This document shows, piece after piece, positions 1 to 8,257 of a stretch of DNA of 24,803 nt. A program made the translations under genes and the position numbers. The notes under the pieces are model-generated. The model ran no database searches. It was not told the origin of the DNA and saw nothing but the letters and a program-made list of their open reading frames with translations. The DNA is from JANXYW01 sp964458665. Its GTDB lineage: Bacteria > Chloroflexota > Dehalococcoidia > DSTF01 > JACRBR01. The stretch covers positions 1 to 24,803 of the forward strand of contig CAYWOO010000209.1 of the NCBI GenBank assembly GCA_964458665.1, read 5' to 3'. Every line of letters begins with the position of its first letter. Within the stretch, counting starts at the first letter, position 1.

Positions 1-1
1 C

Positions 2-574
2 TGCGACCGCATGGCGCATAGCCACGTACTCAGCGACACGAACGGATCGCTCGACGCGCGCGTCGTCTTCGTCGCCGAGGCGGTCGGTCGCCGCCGCGGA
101 GCAGTGACGGGCGTGCCCCTGACACGCGACGAGTCCGGCAAGCGTTTCGCCGCGTTCCTGGCGCTCGCAGGGCTTCGCCGCGACGAGGTCTTCGTCACAA
201 ATGCGGTCCTCTGCAACCCGCTCGACGCGGCCGGCCGCAACCGCTCGCCCACAACGTCGGAAGCCGAACGCTGCCGCCCGTTCCTCGCCCGCACGCTCGC
301 CGCCATTCACGCGCCCGTGGTCGTCACGCTAGGGCGCGTTGCACTCGAATCGCTCCGCGCCATCGCCCCGCACTCCGGCGATCTGCCGCGCGACGTTGCA
401 GCAGCGGTCGAATGGCGCAGGGGCGTGCTCGTCCCCATGTACCATCCCAGCCGCCAGTCGACGCTGCACCGACCGCAGGCGGCGCAGGAGGACGACTGGC
501 GCCGTCTCGGCGAGATCATGCAGATGCAGCGCCGCTACGTGACTGACTCCGGCCGAAAATCGAGCCGCTTCTAA
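2..574 (+). CDS. Uracil-DNA glycosylase superfamily protein (5' end outside window)
   Basis: Base-excision repair enzyme of the uracil-DNA glycosylase fold (family 4/5-like), predicted to remove uracil from DNA. Visible signatures are an N-terminal VVFVAEAVG segment matching the motif-A region (usually GEAPG), the GVPLTRDESGKRF loop, FVTNAVLCNP after it, VVTLGRVAL in the core, and YHPSRQSTLHRP, which carries the motif-B histidine. The first ATG is at 11, but the frame is open to the window edge and reads Cys-Asp-Arg before it. Family members usually carry Cys residues of an iron-sulfur site just ahead of this point, so the true start is probably upstream and the protein partial. In motif A, Val replaces the usual Pro. 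Family assignment is firm; the exact subfamily is not. Confidence 0.85.
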   Translation, partial: CDRMAHSHVLSDTNGSLDARVVFVAEAVGRRRGAVTGVPLTRDESGKRFAAFLALAGLRRDEVFVTNAVLCNPLDAAGRNRSPTTSEAERCRPFLARTLAAIHAPVVVTLGRVALESLRAIAPHSGDLPRDVAAAVEWRRGVLVPMYHPSRQSTLHRPQAAQEDDWRRLGEIMQMQRRYVTDSGRKSSRF

Positions 575-600
575 CCTCCAACCACCAACTTCTAACCTCA
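575..600. repeat. Degenerate heptanucleotide tract (CCAACTT-like)
   Basis: Directly after the glycosylase stop codon is a C-rich tract of imperfect 7-bp units (cctccaa, ccaccaa, cttctaa). The same unit type forms the longer array at 23587-23682 and a short tract at 10367-10394. Confidence 0.5.
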
Positions 601-615
601 AGCCCGCGTCCTCGC

Positions 616-621
616 TACCAT
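616..621 (+). promoter_or_regulatory. Candidate -10 box of a leaderless promoter
   Basis: TACCAT (TANNNT pattern) ends 8 nt before the ATG at 630. No Shine-Dalgarno is visible before that ATG. The spacing puts transcription start at or next to the start codon. Inferred from pattern only; the -35 region is not recognisable. Confidence 0.45.
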
Positions 622-629
622 GCGAGCGC

Positions 630-1481
630 ATGAACCTCGACGCGCTGCCCTACACATCGTTCATCGTCCTCCTGGAGTCCGCCGTCGGCAGCCTGCTCGT
701 CTGCCTCTTCGCCGATTGGCGCGGGCGTGTCGCCGCCAGCTTCGTCAAGTTCAGCGCCGCGATGGTGGCGGTTGCCGCCGCCGTGCTGCTGCTGAACTCC
801 CTCGCGCTCGACCCAAAATCTGCCATCGGCGGCTATCGGCTCGACGACGGCGCGCTGACGCCGGTGAAGGTCGCGACGATCGCGTTCTTGGTGACAACTC
901 TGCCGTATAACTGGTTCTTGCTCAGAGAGAACCGCCAGATCGCGATGTTCACCGGCACCGCGTCTGCGGTCACGGGCATCGCCCTGATCGCCCTCGTCGC
1001 CTACTACGTCAGCCTGCCGACGTGGGGGTACGCGGCTGCGCTGCTCAGCATCACAGCCGGCACGCTGGCCGTCGGCCTCGTTGTGCTGGCGATGACGCTC
1101 GGACACTGGTATCTCGTAACGCCGCGCCTCCCGCGCGAGCCGCTGGAGGAGCTGACGCTGCTGCTCGTCGCGGCGGTCGCGCTCCAGGGTCTGCTGCTCG
1201 TGATCAACGTGATCATTCCCGCACGCGAGGTGCCGGGCGCGACGGCGTTCCTCGGCTCGACGACGCTCGGTGCGAATCCCGCGTTCTGGTTGCGCATCGC
1301 CATCGGCCTCCTGTTCCCCGCCGCGCTGGGCTACATGTCGTACATCTCGAGCCGCGGCTATCCTGCCAACGAGAACGCGATGATGTCTGCTACCGGCCTG
1401 CTGTACATCGCCGTCGGCGCCGTGCTCGTCGGCGAGGTGCTGGCCCGCGGCCTGATGTTCCTGACGGGCGTGCCGGTCTGA
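630..1481 (+). CDS. Polytopic membrane protein of unknown function
   Basis: A 283-residue integral membrane protein with about eight hydrophobic segments, beginning with FIVLLESAVGSLLVCLFADW and ending with a helix near TGLLYIAVGAVLVGEVLARG. A conserved-looking cytoplasmic or periplasmic loop, GHWYLVTPRLPREPLEEL, sits at mid-protein, followed by more helices. I do not recognise a named family; the overall look recalls quinol-interacting or cytochrome-associated membrane subunits, but no heme or metal ligand pattern supports this. The stop TGA overlaps the ATG of the following phosphatase gene (TGATG), so the two are translationally coupled. The ATG at 630 is chosen because it follows a TANNNT box and the protein begins directly with a plausible first helix. 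Confidence 0.8.
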   Translation: MNLDALPYTSFIVLLESAVGSLLVCLFADWRGRVAASFVKFSAAMVAVAAAVLLLNSLALDPKSAIGGYRLDDGALTPVKVATIAFLVTTLPYNWFLLRENRQIAMFTGTASAVTGIALIALVAYYVSLPTWGYAAALLSITAGTLAVGLVVLAMTLGHWYLVTPRLPREPLEELTLLLVAAVALQGLLLVINVIIPAREVPGATAFLGSTTLGANPAFWLRIAIGLLFPAALGYMSYISSRGYPANENAMMSATGLLYIAVGAVLVGEVLARGLMFLTGVPV

Positions 1482-2056
1482 TGCGACTGCTCTATCTGAT
1501 CAGGCATGCCGCACCCGAAATTCAGCCGAACGTGCCGACCCCCCAATGGCGGCTCTCCCAACGTGGCATCGAAGACGCACGGCGTCTTGCGGACGTGGCG
1601 CGTTCGTGGAACCTACAGGCGATCTACTCAAGCATCGAACCCAAGGCCGAATCGACGGCGCTGATCATCGGTGACGCAACGGGGCTGCCCGTGCGCGTCA
1701 CGCAGGGTTTCGAGGAATTGCGCATCGACCAGTGGTTCGCCAACGCTGACGACTTCTCGCGCGCCGTCCGCTCGATCCTGGAGAATCCCGACATCAGCAT
1801 GCGTGGCGCAGAACGCGCGACTGCGGCCGCCTCGCGTTTCGAGGCCGGCGTCCGCATCGTCGAAGACGGTCCGTTTCCCGCCGCCATCGTCTCGCACGGA
1901 CGCGTACTCACCGCCTACCTGCGACAACTCCTGCGCCTCGACGAACCCTTCCAGCTGTGGCGCTCGATCCCCATGCCGGGCTGGGCGTGCATCGACATGG
2001 AACCCGCCGTTCCGAAGCTAATCGAGCCCTTCCGCGGCCTCGACGAGTCGCCGTAG
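1481..2056 (+). CDS. Histidine phosphatase superfamily protein
   Basis: A 191-residue branch-1 histidine phosphatase (phosphoglycerate mutase-like). The N-terminal LIRHAAPE carries the nucleophilic His9 after Arg8, with Ala in place of the usual Gly of the RHG motif. Glu79 in GFEELRIDQW is the likely acid, and His139 in IVSHGRVL is the second active-site histidine. The open frame extends far upstream (to 1022), but translation from the ATG at 1481 starts exactly at the family N-terminus and overlaps the preceding stop codon. The substrate cannot be told from sequence. It is probably co-transcribed with the upstream membrane protein; whether the two act together is unknown. Confidence 0.88.
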   Translation: MRLLYLIRHAAPEIQPNVPTPQWRLSQRGIEDARRLADVARSWNLQAIYSSIEPKAESTALIIGDATGLPVRVTQGFEELRIDQWFANADDFSRAVRSILENPDISMRGAERATAAASRFEAGVRIVEDGPFPAAIVSHGRVLTAYLRQLLRLDEPFQLWRSIPMPGWACIDMEPAVPKLIEPFRGLDESP

Positions 2057-2082
2057 CGGTTGCGGGTGCGGCGGTCAGCCGC

Positions 2083-2088
2083 TATCCT
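2083..2088 (+). promoter_or_regulatory. Candidate leaderless promoter of rplS
   Basis: TATCCT lies 8 nt before the rplS ATG (2097), with TTGCGG at 2060-2065 as a possible -35 element at a 17 bp spacer. No Shine-Dalgarno is present. If used, transcription would begin at or within a base or two of the ATG. Confidence 0.5.
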
Positions 2089-2096
2089 TCGCCGTT

Positions 2097-2441
2097 ATGG
2101 ATGTGAGCCACCTCGTAGAAATCCCCAGCAATCCAGCCGTCGAACAGTTCGGCCCCGGCGACACCGTCAAGGTGAGCGCGAAGGTGGTCGAAGGCGAGCG
2201 CGAGCGCACCCAGGTGTTCGAGGGCGTCGTCATCCGCAAGAACAACGGCGGCGGCGGCGCGAACTTCACCGTCCGCCGCATCGCCAGCGGCGTCGGCGTC
2301 GAGCGCACGTTCAACCTGCAGTCGCCGCGCCTCGAGAAGGTACAGGTCGTCCGCACCGGCAAGGTGCGCAGTTCACGCCTCTACTACCTCCGCGGCCTCA
2401 CGGGCAAAGCCGCCCGCATCAAGGAAAAAGCGCGCACGTAG
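2097..2441 (+). CDS. rplS: 50S ribosomal protein L19
   Basis: A 114-residue protein matching bacterial L19 along its length: the N-terminal FGPGDTVKVSAKVVEG, the core QVFEGVVIRKNNGGG, FTVRRIASGVGVERTF, and the tail SSRLYYLRGLTGKAARIKE. L19 sits at the 30S-50S interface near the aminoacyl-tRNA site. The length is normal for the family. In many bacteria rplS is part of an rpsP-rimM-trmD-rplS cluster. Here it stands alone between a phosphatase gene and priA, with its own promoter-like box upstream and a strong hairpin downstream, which suggests a monocistronic unit. Confidence 0.97.
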   Translation: MDVSHLVEIPSNPAVEQFGPGDTVKVSAKVVEGERERTQVFEGVVIRKNNGGGGANFTVRRIASGVGVERTFNLQSPRLEKVQVVRTGKVRSSRLYYLRGLTGKAARIKEKART

Positions 2442-2462
2442 CAGTGCCGCAACATCGCAGTC

Positions 2463-2494
2463 AAAGGGGAAGGCACAAAGGCCTTCCCCTTTTC
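2463..2494 (+). terminator. Rho-independent terminator after rplS
   Basis: A perfect 12 bp stem (AAAGGGGAAGGC at 2463-2474 with GCCTTCCCCTTT at 2481-2492) around a 6 nt loop (ACAAAG), ending in a short T run. It sits 22 nt after the rplS stop codon. Confidence 0.8.
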
Positions 2495-2524
2495 GCATTC
2501 ACCGCCAACACGCGAGCTACGATG

Positions 2525-3034
2525 CCGCAACTCCCCTCCCCACGACGTGGAGAGGGGCCGGGGGTGAGGTGCCCGAAACGCTCGCCCCACCCGATTGATG
2601 ACCGCAATCCTTCGACCAACAGTCTCCCCAATCTGTGTAATCTGTGAAATCTGTCGTTCCCCAATCGCGTCAAACGAGTCCCTTCGCCGTCGGCCCGGAC
2701 CTGGCGACTACCGCAACTCCCCTCTCCACGTCGTGGAGAGGGGCTGGGGGTGAGGTGCCCGAAACGCTCGCCCCACCCGATTGATGACCGCAATCCTTCG
2801 ACCAACAGTCTCCCCAATCTGTGTAATCTGTGAAATCTGTCGTTCCCCAATCGCGTCAAACGAGTCCGTTCGCCGGCGTCCCGGAACCGGCGATTACCGC
2901 AACTCCCCTCTCCACGACGTGGAGAGGGGCTGGGGGTGAGGCGCTCGAAACGCTCGCTCAGCTCAATTGATGATGCAGCCCTCCGCCCACCCGTCTCCGT
3001 TATCTGTGTAATCTGTGAAATCTGTGGTTCCCGT
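2525..3034. repeat. Tandem 186 bp repeat, 2.7 copies
   Basis: Copies begin at 2525, 2711 and 2897 (period exactly 186 bp). Each contains a palindrome of the CCTCTCCACG-N-CGTGGAGAGG type, a GGGGGTGAGG tail, and then three 9-bp units of the NAATCTGTG type. Copies 1 and 2 are nearly identical; copy 3 is more diverged and stops around 3034, just before the priA Shine-Dalgarno. The minus strand is open across copies 1 and 2, but that reading frame is only the repeat translated. The gene-free stretch 2442-3047 otherwise holds only the rplS terminator. Confidence 0.9.
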
Positions 3035-3036
3035 CC

Positions 3037-3043
3037 AAAAGGA
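3037..3043 (+). promoter_or_regulatory. Shine-Dalgarno deciding the priA start
   Basis: AAAAGGA, 4 nt before the GTG at 3048. It is the first non-repeat sequence after the tandem array and argues against the upstream in-frame GTG at 3015. Confidence 0.6.
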
Positions 3044-3047
3044 TCTC

Positions 3048-5720
3048 GTGCTCTACGCCGAAGTCGCCGTTAACTCCACCTTCCCGCACCGGCAGACGTT
3101 CAGCTACGGCGTGCCCGAAGGCATGAACGTCGTTGCCGGCCACTCGGTCTACGTCCCGTTCGGACGCCTCACCCTCCAGGGCCTCGTCGTCGAAGTCCAC
3201 GCCACGCCCGTCTTCGCCGAGCCCGAGAAGATCCGTCCGATTCGCTCGATCATCGGCGACCTGCCGCTGCTCGACCCGGACCGCGTAGCGCTGGCGAAGT
3301 GGATCTCCCGCTACTACCTCGCGCCGATTTTCGATGCCGTCGCGCTCATGCTCCCGCCTGGATTCGAGCGCAAGCCGCTGACCACCGTCTACCCGCTCGT
3401 CGATCCAGCGGAGATCGACGGCCTCGACCTCACGCCGCGCCAGCGCGAAACACTCGAAGCGATAGCCACGAGCGGCCGCGTCGAACTGGACGTGCTCCGC
3501 ACGCGCCTTGCATTCTCGGGCACCGGCGCGGCGCTCGCGCAGCTCGAGAAGCGCGGCCTGATCGCGCGCCAGTACACGCTCGTCCGCCCACGCATCGGCG
3601 CGAAGACGGTCGATGTCGCCGCGCTCGCGATCCCGCTGGACGAAGCACTGCGTCGCATCGCCGCCGTCGAGCCTCCGAAGCATTCGCGCCGGGCGGCAGT
3701 GCTCGATCGACTCGCAGCGCAACGCACGGTCCCAATCGAAGAAGCGATCCACCTCGCCGGCAGTCGCGCGAACCTCGAACGTCTCGTCCGCGTTGGGACC
3801 GTGCGCTACGACGGCGAGCGGCGCAACGTCCAGCTCGCCATCTCGCCCACGGATGCCGTCGACGAGGCGCGCGCGCTGACCCGCACGAAACGCGCCACGC
3901 AGGCAATCGCCATCGCGCAACGCCTCGCGGCAGAGGGCGAGCAGCCCGTGAGCGAACTCCGCACCACACTGCACGTCGAGACATCGAGCGTCCACTGGCT
4001 GCGCGACATCGCCGCGGTCGCGCTGCGCGAAGATGCCGTCGAACGCGATCCGCTCGCGCACTTCGCCGTCGTCCGGCGCGAGCCGGCAGAGCTGCTGCCC
4101 GCGCAGGCCGCCGCGGCCGACGCGATCTGCGCCGCGATCGATGCACGGCGTCACCACACGTTCCTGCTGCACGGCGTCACCGGCAGCGGCAAGACCGAGG
4201 TCTACCTGCACGCGCTCGATCACTGCCTCGCAGCGGGACGCCGCGCGATCGTGCTCGTGCCGGAGATCGCGCTGACGCCGCAGACCGTGCGGCGCTTCCG
4301 CGAGCGCTTCGATCGCGTCGCCGTACTGCACAGCGGGCTCAGCGATGGCGAGATGTTCGATCAATGGCACGGCATCGCCGCCAGGCGCTACGACGTCGTC
4401 ATCGGCTCGCGCTCCGCTGTCTTCGCGCCACAGCCGGATCTCGGCCTCATCGTTATCGACGAAGAGCACGAGTGGACGTACAAGCAGCAGGACCCGCCGC
4501 CGCGATACCACGCGCGCGATGCCGCCATCGAGCTCGCGCGTCTGAAGAACGCCGCCGTCGTGCTCGGCAGCGCGACGCCGGACGTCGTGTCGTTTGAACG
4601 CGCTGCCCACGGCGAGCACACGATGCTCGCGTTGCCCGAGCGCATCCGCCCGGTCGCCGAGACCGACGGCGTCGTCCGCCTGCGGGCGTCGCTCGCCATG
4701 CCGCGCATCGATGTTGTCGATCTGCGCGACGAACTGCATGGCGGCAACCGGGGCATGTTCAGCCGGGCGCTGACGGGCGCGATCGAGGCGGCGCTGGCCG
4801 CCGGCGACCAGGTGATCCTCTTCCTCAACCGCCGCGGATTGGCCGGACACGTGCAATGCCGCGACTGCGGCAACGTGCCGGAATGCAGCAGCTGCTCCGT
4901 CGCCCTGACCTACCACAAGCAGTACGACCGTCTCGTCTGCCATCAGTGCAATCGTCAGTTACGTCTTCCCGCCACATGCAAGCAGTGCGGCTCGCCGCGC
5001 GTGCGGCTGCTCGGCGTCGGCGTCGAGAAAGTCGAAGCTGAAGCCGCCCGCGCCTTCCCCCACGCGCGGCTGTTGCGCTGGGATCGCGACGCGACACGCG
5101 GCAAGGGCGCGCACGACCGCATCCTCGCCTCGTTCCTGGCGCACGATGCCGACATCCTCATCGGCACGCAGATGCTGGCGAAAGGGCTCGATATGCCGTC
5201 GGTGACGCTCGTCGGCGTCGTCAACGCCGATATGGGCCTGCACCTGCCCGACTTCCGCGCCGGCGAGCGCACGTTCCAACTCCTCACGCAGGTCGCCGGC
5301 CGCGCCGGCCGCGGCGAGCGTCCCGGCCGCGTGATCATCCAGACGTACACGCCCGACCACTACGCCATCGATGCCGCGTCGCGCTACGACTTCGACGGCT
5401 TCGTCGGTGCCGAGCTCGAATCGCGACGCAGCGCGGGATACCCGCCCTACAACCGACTCGTGCGCCTGCTGTTGACGCATCCAAACCCGCGCTTTGCCCG
5501 TGACGACGCACTGCGCCTCCAACGCGTACTCGCGCACCGTCGCGCCGAACTCGGCTCCGACACGACGATCGTCGGCCCATCGCCCGCATACGTCGAGCGC
5601 GTCCGCGGCCGCTGGCGCTGGCAACTGCTCCTGCGCGGCCGCGATCCGTCGGAGTTGGTACGCGACTTCGTGCTGCCGCCGAACTGGGCCGTAGACGTCG
5701 ATCCGGCGTCGCTGTTGTAG
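3048..5720 (+). CDS. priA: Primosomal protein N' (replication restart helicase PriA)
   Basis: An 890-residue superfamily-2 3'-5' helicase that recognises stalled forks and reloads the replisome. The N-terminal DNA-binding region (VLYAEVAVNSTF) is followed by the Walker A motif GVTGSGKT (376-383), the Walker B DEEH (471-474), motif III GSATPD, a zinc-binding insert with eight cysteines (604, 607, 613, 616, 631, 634, 644, 647), and the C-terminal helicase motifs GTQMLAKGLDMP and QVAGRAGRG. All PriA hallmarks are intact. The frame is open back to a GTG at 3015, but that codon lies inside the upstream tandem repeat. The GTG at 3048 has AAAAGGA 4 nt before it and starts at the family N-terminus, so it is preferred. 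The gene is transcribed alone and converges with rluD. Confidence 0.95.
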   Translation: MLYAEVAVNSTFPHRQTFSYGVPEGMNVVAGHSVYVPFGRLTLQGLVVEVHATPVFAEPEKIRPIRSIIGDLPLLDPDRVALAKWISRYYLAPIFDAVALMLPPGFERKPLTTVYPLVDPAEIDGLDLTPRQRETLEAIATSGRVELDVLRTRLAFSGTGAALAQLEKRGLIARQYTLVRPRIGAKTVDVAALAIPLDEALRRIAAVEPPKHSRRAAVLDRLAAQRTVPIEEAIHLAGSRANLERLVRVGTVRYDGERRNVQLAISPTDAVDEARALTRTKRATQAIAIAQRLAAEGEQPVSELRTTLHVETSSVHWLRDIAAVALREDAVERDPLAHFAVVRREPAELLPAQAAAADAICAAIDARRHHTFLLHGVTGSGKTEVYLHALDHCLAAGRRAIVLVPEIALTPQTVRRFRERFDRVAVLHSGLSDGEMFDQWHGIAARRYDVVIGSRSAVFAPQPDLGLIVIDEEHEWTYKQQDPPPRYHARDAAIELARLKNAAVVLGSATPDVVSFERAAHGEHTMLALPERIRPVAETDGVVRLRASLAMPRIDVVDLRDELHGGNRGMFSRALTGAIEAALAAGDQVILFLNRRGLAGHVQCRDCGNVPECSSCSVALTYHKQYDRLVCHQCNRQLRLPATCKQCGSPRVRLLGVGVEKVEAEAARAFPHARLLRWDRDATRGKGAHDRILASFLAHDADILIGTQMLAKGLDMPSVTLVGVVNADMGLHLPDFRAGERTFQLLTQVAGRAGRGERPGRVIIQTYTPDHYAIDAASRYDFDGFVGAELESRRSAGYPPYNRLVRLLLTHPNPRFARDDALRLQRVLAHRRAELGSDTTIVGPSPAYVERVRGRWRWQLLLRGRDPSELVRDFVLPPNWAVDVDPASLL

Positions 5721-5939
5721 CTGCGCCGACCCCAACCATCGAATGGGTGCGTCCGCGCTGTTGCAGGTCGCGATCGAGTTGGCGTATTGTCGAACAGAGC
5801 GAGGTTAGACGTTACCGCTGACTCGCGGCGCTCCGACGAGGGAGTCCGTTGGCGAAAATTGAAAACTGCGATTCGATGTCGCTTATCGCTGCGGCCACGA
5901 CTCATAGACAGCACAGCGACCCGCGCGATTGGAGGCGAA

Positions 5940-6866
5940 CTACTGACGCGATCGAACAGCTTGCAGCGCAGCCTCGAGATCCGCTGCCAACGGCGCCTCG
6001 AACTCCACGCGCTCGCCCGTGCGCGGATGCGCGAACGTGATCCGGCGCGCGTGCAAGAACTGCCGAGCGACGAGCTGCGACGGCTTGCCATAGACGCGGT
6101 CGCCGATAATCGGATGGCCGATAGCGGCGAGGTGGACGCGGATCTGGTGCGTCCGCCCCGTCTTCGGCCGCGCCTCGACGAGCGACATGCCATCGAAACG
6201 GTCCAGTAGCTTGTACGCCGTCACCGACGCACGTCCCCGGTCGACGATCGCCATGCGCTGGCGGTTCCGCGGGTCGCGGGCGATCGGCGCGTCGATCACG
6301 CCCTCCACCGGCTTCGGCGTGCCCTCCACCAGCGCGACGTACGTCTTCTCGACCGTCCGATCCTTGAGCTGCGTCGCCAACGCGTTGTGCGCCGCATCGT
6401 TCTTCGCGACAACGATCACGCCCGACGTGTCGCGGTCGAGACGGTGCACGATGCCCGGCCGCAGCACGCCGCCGATACCGGACAGATCGTCGCAATGCGC
6501 GAGGATCGCGTTGACGAGCGTGCTCGTCGTGTGACCCGGCGACGGGTGCACCGTCATCCCCGGCGGCTTGTTGACGACGAGCATATCCGCGTCTTCGTAG
6601 ATGACATCAATCGCGATGTCTTCGGCCACGGCGATCGGATCGATCGGCGGCGGCACATCCACGACGACGTGCTGGCCCGCATCGAGCCGCATCGACGCTT
6701 TCGCTCGCTGCCCGCCGACGGTGATCCGCCCGTCCTCGATCAGCTTCTGCACCCGCGCGCGGGTCAGCGACGTCACGCGACGCGCGACGAAGACGTCCAG
6801 GCGCTCGCCCGTCGTATCCGCCTCGACTTCGAGATCAGTCGTCGGCAGCGGCGTGTGTTCCGGCAT
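5940..6866 (-). CDS. rluD: RluA/RluD-family ribosomal pseudouridine synthase
   Basis: A 308-residue enzyme that isomerises uridines in large-subunit rRNA. It has an N-terminal S4 RNA-binding domain (about residues 21-75, ERLDVFVARRV...RVQKLIEDGRITVGG) and the catalytic domain with GIVHRLDRDTSG, where Asp144 is the expected nucleophile, then AKNDAAH, KTGRTHQIRVHLA and IIGDRVYG. The start is ambiguous: the frame is open to 6896, but the second start (ATG at 6866) gives the usual N-terminus. Either way it overlaps the 3' end of lspA by about 30 to 60 nt, so the genes are co-transcribed and probably translationally coupled. The lspA-rluD order is common in bacteria. Assignment to RluD rather than a sister RluA-type enzyme is by domain layout. 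Confidence 0.92.
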   Translation of the reverse strand: MPEHTPLPTTDLEVEADTTGERLDVFVARRVTSLTRARVQKLIEDGRITVGGQRAKASMRLDAGQHVVVDVPPPIDPIAVAEDIAIDVIYEDADMLVVNKPPGMTVHPSPGHTTSTLVNAILAHCDDLSGIGGVLRPGIVHRLDRDTSGVIVVAKNDAAHNALATQLKDRTVEKTYVALVEGTPKPVEGVIDAPIARDPRNRQRMAIVDRGRASVTAYKLLDRFDGMSLVEARPKTGRTHQIRVHLAAIGHPIIGDRVYGKPSQLVARQFLHARRITFAHPRTGERVEFEAPLAADLEAALQAVRSRQ

Positions 6867-7404
6867 CCGGCGGCAACTGCGGACGCTTGGCGTCATTCTC
6901 CTGCAGCATGAAGAAGATCAGCACGACCACGATGCTCGTCGAAATGCTGGCATCGGCCACGTTGAACGTCGGGAACTGACCGACGTCGACGAAGTCCGTC
7001 ACTTCGCCCAGCCGCACGCGGTCGATCAGGTTCCCGATCGCACCGCCCAGCTGCATGCCGAGCGCGATGCGAATGAGGCCGTGATCCATGGGCGGATACA
7101 CGTAGTAGAGGACGATCGCGGCCAGACCGAAGATGCTGGTGATGATCAGAAACGGCGTCTGGCCTTGCAGGATGCCGAACGCGGCGCCGCTGTTCACCAC
7201 ATGGATAATCTGGACGAACGCGAAGCTGTGGCTCCACACCTCGCCCAGCTCCAGGTTCGACCGGATCAGCGATTTTGTGAACTGGTCGAGCGTGATGATC
7301 ACCACAGCGATGGCGAAGAACACCAGATCGCGGCGCCAGCGGCGCGCAATACGCTGGCCGAACGTAGGCTGTGCTAGCGGCAGGGTTTCGGAAGTGGTGC
7401 TCAC
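6835..7404 (-). CDS. lspA: Lipoprotein signal peptidase (signal peptidase II)
   Basis: A 189-residue membrane aspartyl protease that cleaves the signal peptide of lipid-modified prolipoproteins. Four transmembrane helices are visible (about 27-44, 83-102, 111-125, 153-168). Family motifs are intact: NSGAAFGIL (71-79), GNLIDR with Asp128, and FNVAD with Asp151, the two catalytic aspartates. The frame is open upstream to 7542, but that extension translates a dispersed palindromic repeat and lacks family similarity. The GTG at 7404 is preferred because it lies 7 nt after a TATCCT box and gives a normal length. The hydrophilic C-terminal tail overlaps the rluD start. Confidence 0.93.
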   Translation of the reverse strand: MSTTSETLPLAQPTFGQRIARRWRRDLVFFAIAVVIITLDQFTKSLIRSNLELGEVWSHSFAFVQIIHVVNSGAAFGILQGQTPFLIITSIFGLAAIVLYYVYPPMDHGLIRIALGMQLGGAIGNLIDRVRLGEVTDFVDVGQFPTFNVADASISTSIVVVLIFFMLQENDAKRPQLPPDAGTHAAADD

Positions 7405-7411
7405 TTGAAGC

Positions 7412-7417
7412 AGGATA
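7412..7417 (-). promoter_or_regulatory. Candidate leaderless promoter of lspA-rluD
   Basis: On the minus strand TATCCT ends 7 nt before the lspA GTG at 7404. No Shine-Dalgarno is visible. The box sits at the edge of the repeat-rich spacer. Confidence 0.45.
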
Positions 7418-7473
7418 ACACGGCCTCCGTGGAGGTTCCCGTGCACCGCACGTCGAAGGCAGTGCGCACAACC

Positions 7474-8222
7474 GCCACATCCACCATCGTACGCGGGCGT
7501 TCCAGCCCGCGCCGCTCTCACCGCCACGCAGAAGACCTGCAACGCCGACCGCCGTTCACTCGTCGTTACGCCAATGTAGGACAGCCGCCCCCGGCTGTTA
7601 GACGGAACTCACGTCCGCAACCAGTATCCTCAAATCCGAACACCAACCCCGAACCGAGAGCCCTCTCCACGGCGTGGAGAGGGCGCGCCCGACGGGCACG
7701 GTGAGGTGCCGCATCCGACCTCCAGCTGTTGGCAGCCCACTACACCACCACCGCGCCGCCGGCGTAGGACAGCCGCCCCCGGCTGTTGGGATGTGACTCA
7801 CACCCACAACCAGCAGCCGAGACCCGAGCACCAACCCCGAACCGAGAGCCCTCTCCACGGCGTGGAGAGGGCGAGCCCAACGGGCGCGGTGAGGTGCCGC
7901 GTCCGCCCCCGGCCGTCGGCAGTCCGCACGACCGCACATCCACCATCGTAGCGCGGGCGTTCCAGCCCGCGCGGCGCCCGCCGCCACGCAGACGACTCGT
8001 AACGCCGATGTAGGACAGTCGCCCCCGGCTGTTAGACGAACTCACGACCGCAACCAGTATCCTCAAATCCGAACACCAACTCCGAACCGAGAGCCCTCTC
8101 CACGGCGTGGAGAGGGCGCGCCCAACGGGCGCGGTGAGGTGCCGCATCCGCCCCGGCTGTTGGATGGGACTCACACCCACAACCAGCAGCCTCAAAGCCA
8201 AGCATCAACCCGACTGTGAGGT
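7474..8222. repeat. Composite array of dispersed hairpin repeats
   Basis: The 0.9 kb spacer between lspA and the thioredoxin gene is almost wholly repeats. Palindromes of type CCTCTCCACG-GCGTGGAGAGG occur at about 7661, 7849 and 8093, each with a GGTGAGGTGCCGC tail. TGTAGGACAGCCGCCCCCGG elements occur near 7576, 7766 and 8010. GCGGGCGTTCCAGCCCGC hairpins occur near 7491 and 7951. Larger blocks are themselves repeated at offsets of about 433-459 bp (7480-7712 against 7939-8146), with a shorter middle copy. I see no credible gene here; the open frames crossing it translate the repeats. Confidence 0.88.
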
Positions 8223-8257
8223 GCCATGCCGCGCGCTGGCCGACGCGCAGTAGATGT

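Noticed and set aside
2461..2859. Minus-strand open frame with internal repeats, looking like a tandem-repeat protein
   Set aside because: Its repeats are the 186 bp DNA repeat translated; it has no start signal or recognisable domain.
3000..4943. Long open frame on the minus strand opposite priA
   Set aside because: It covers the priA coding region in a high-GC codon shadow, has no family similarity, and is full of charged residues typical of antisense frames.
5721..5939. Possible gene or RNA in the spacer between priA and rluD
   Set aside because: No credible start, motif, tRNA fold or strong terminator hairpin could be seen.
6835..7542. Longer lspA start at 7542
   Set aside because: The extension translates a dispersed palindromic repeat and gives an atypical hydrophilic N-terminus.
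7405..8222. Possible insertion sequence in the repeat array
   Set aside because: There is no transposase reading frame and no terminal inverted repeats bounding a single element.
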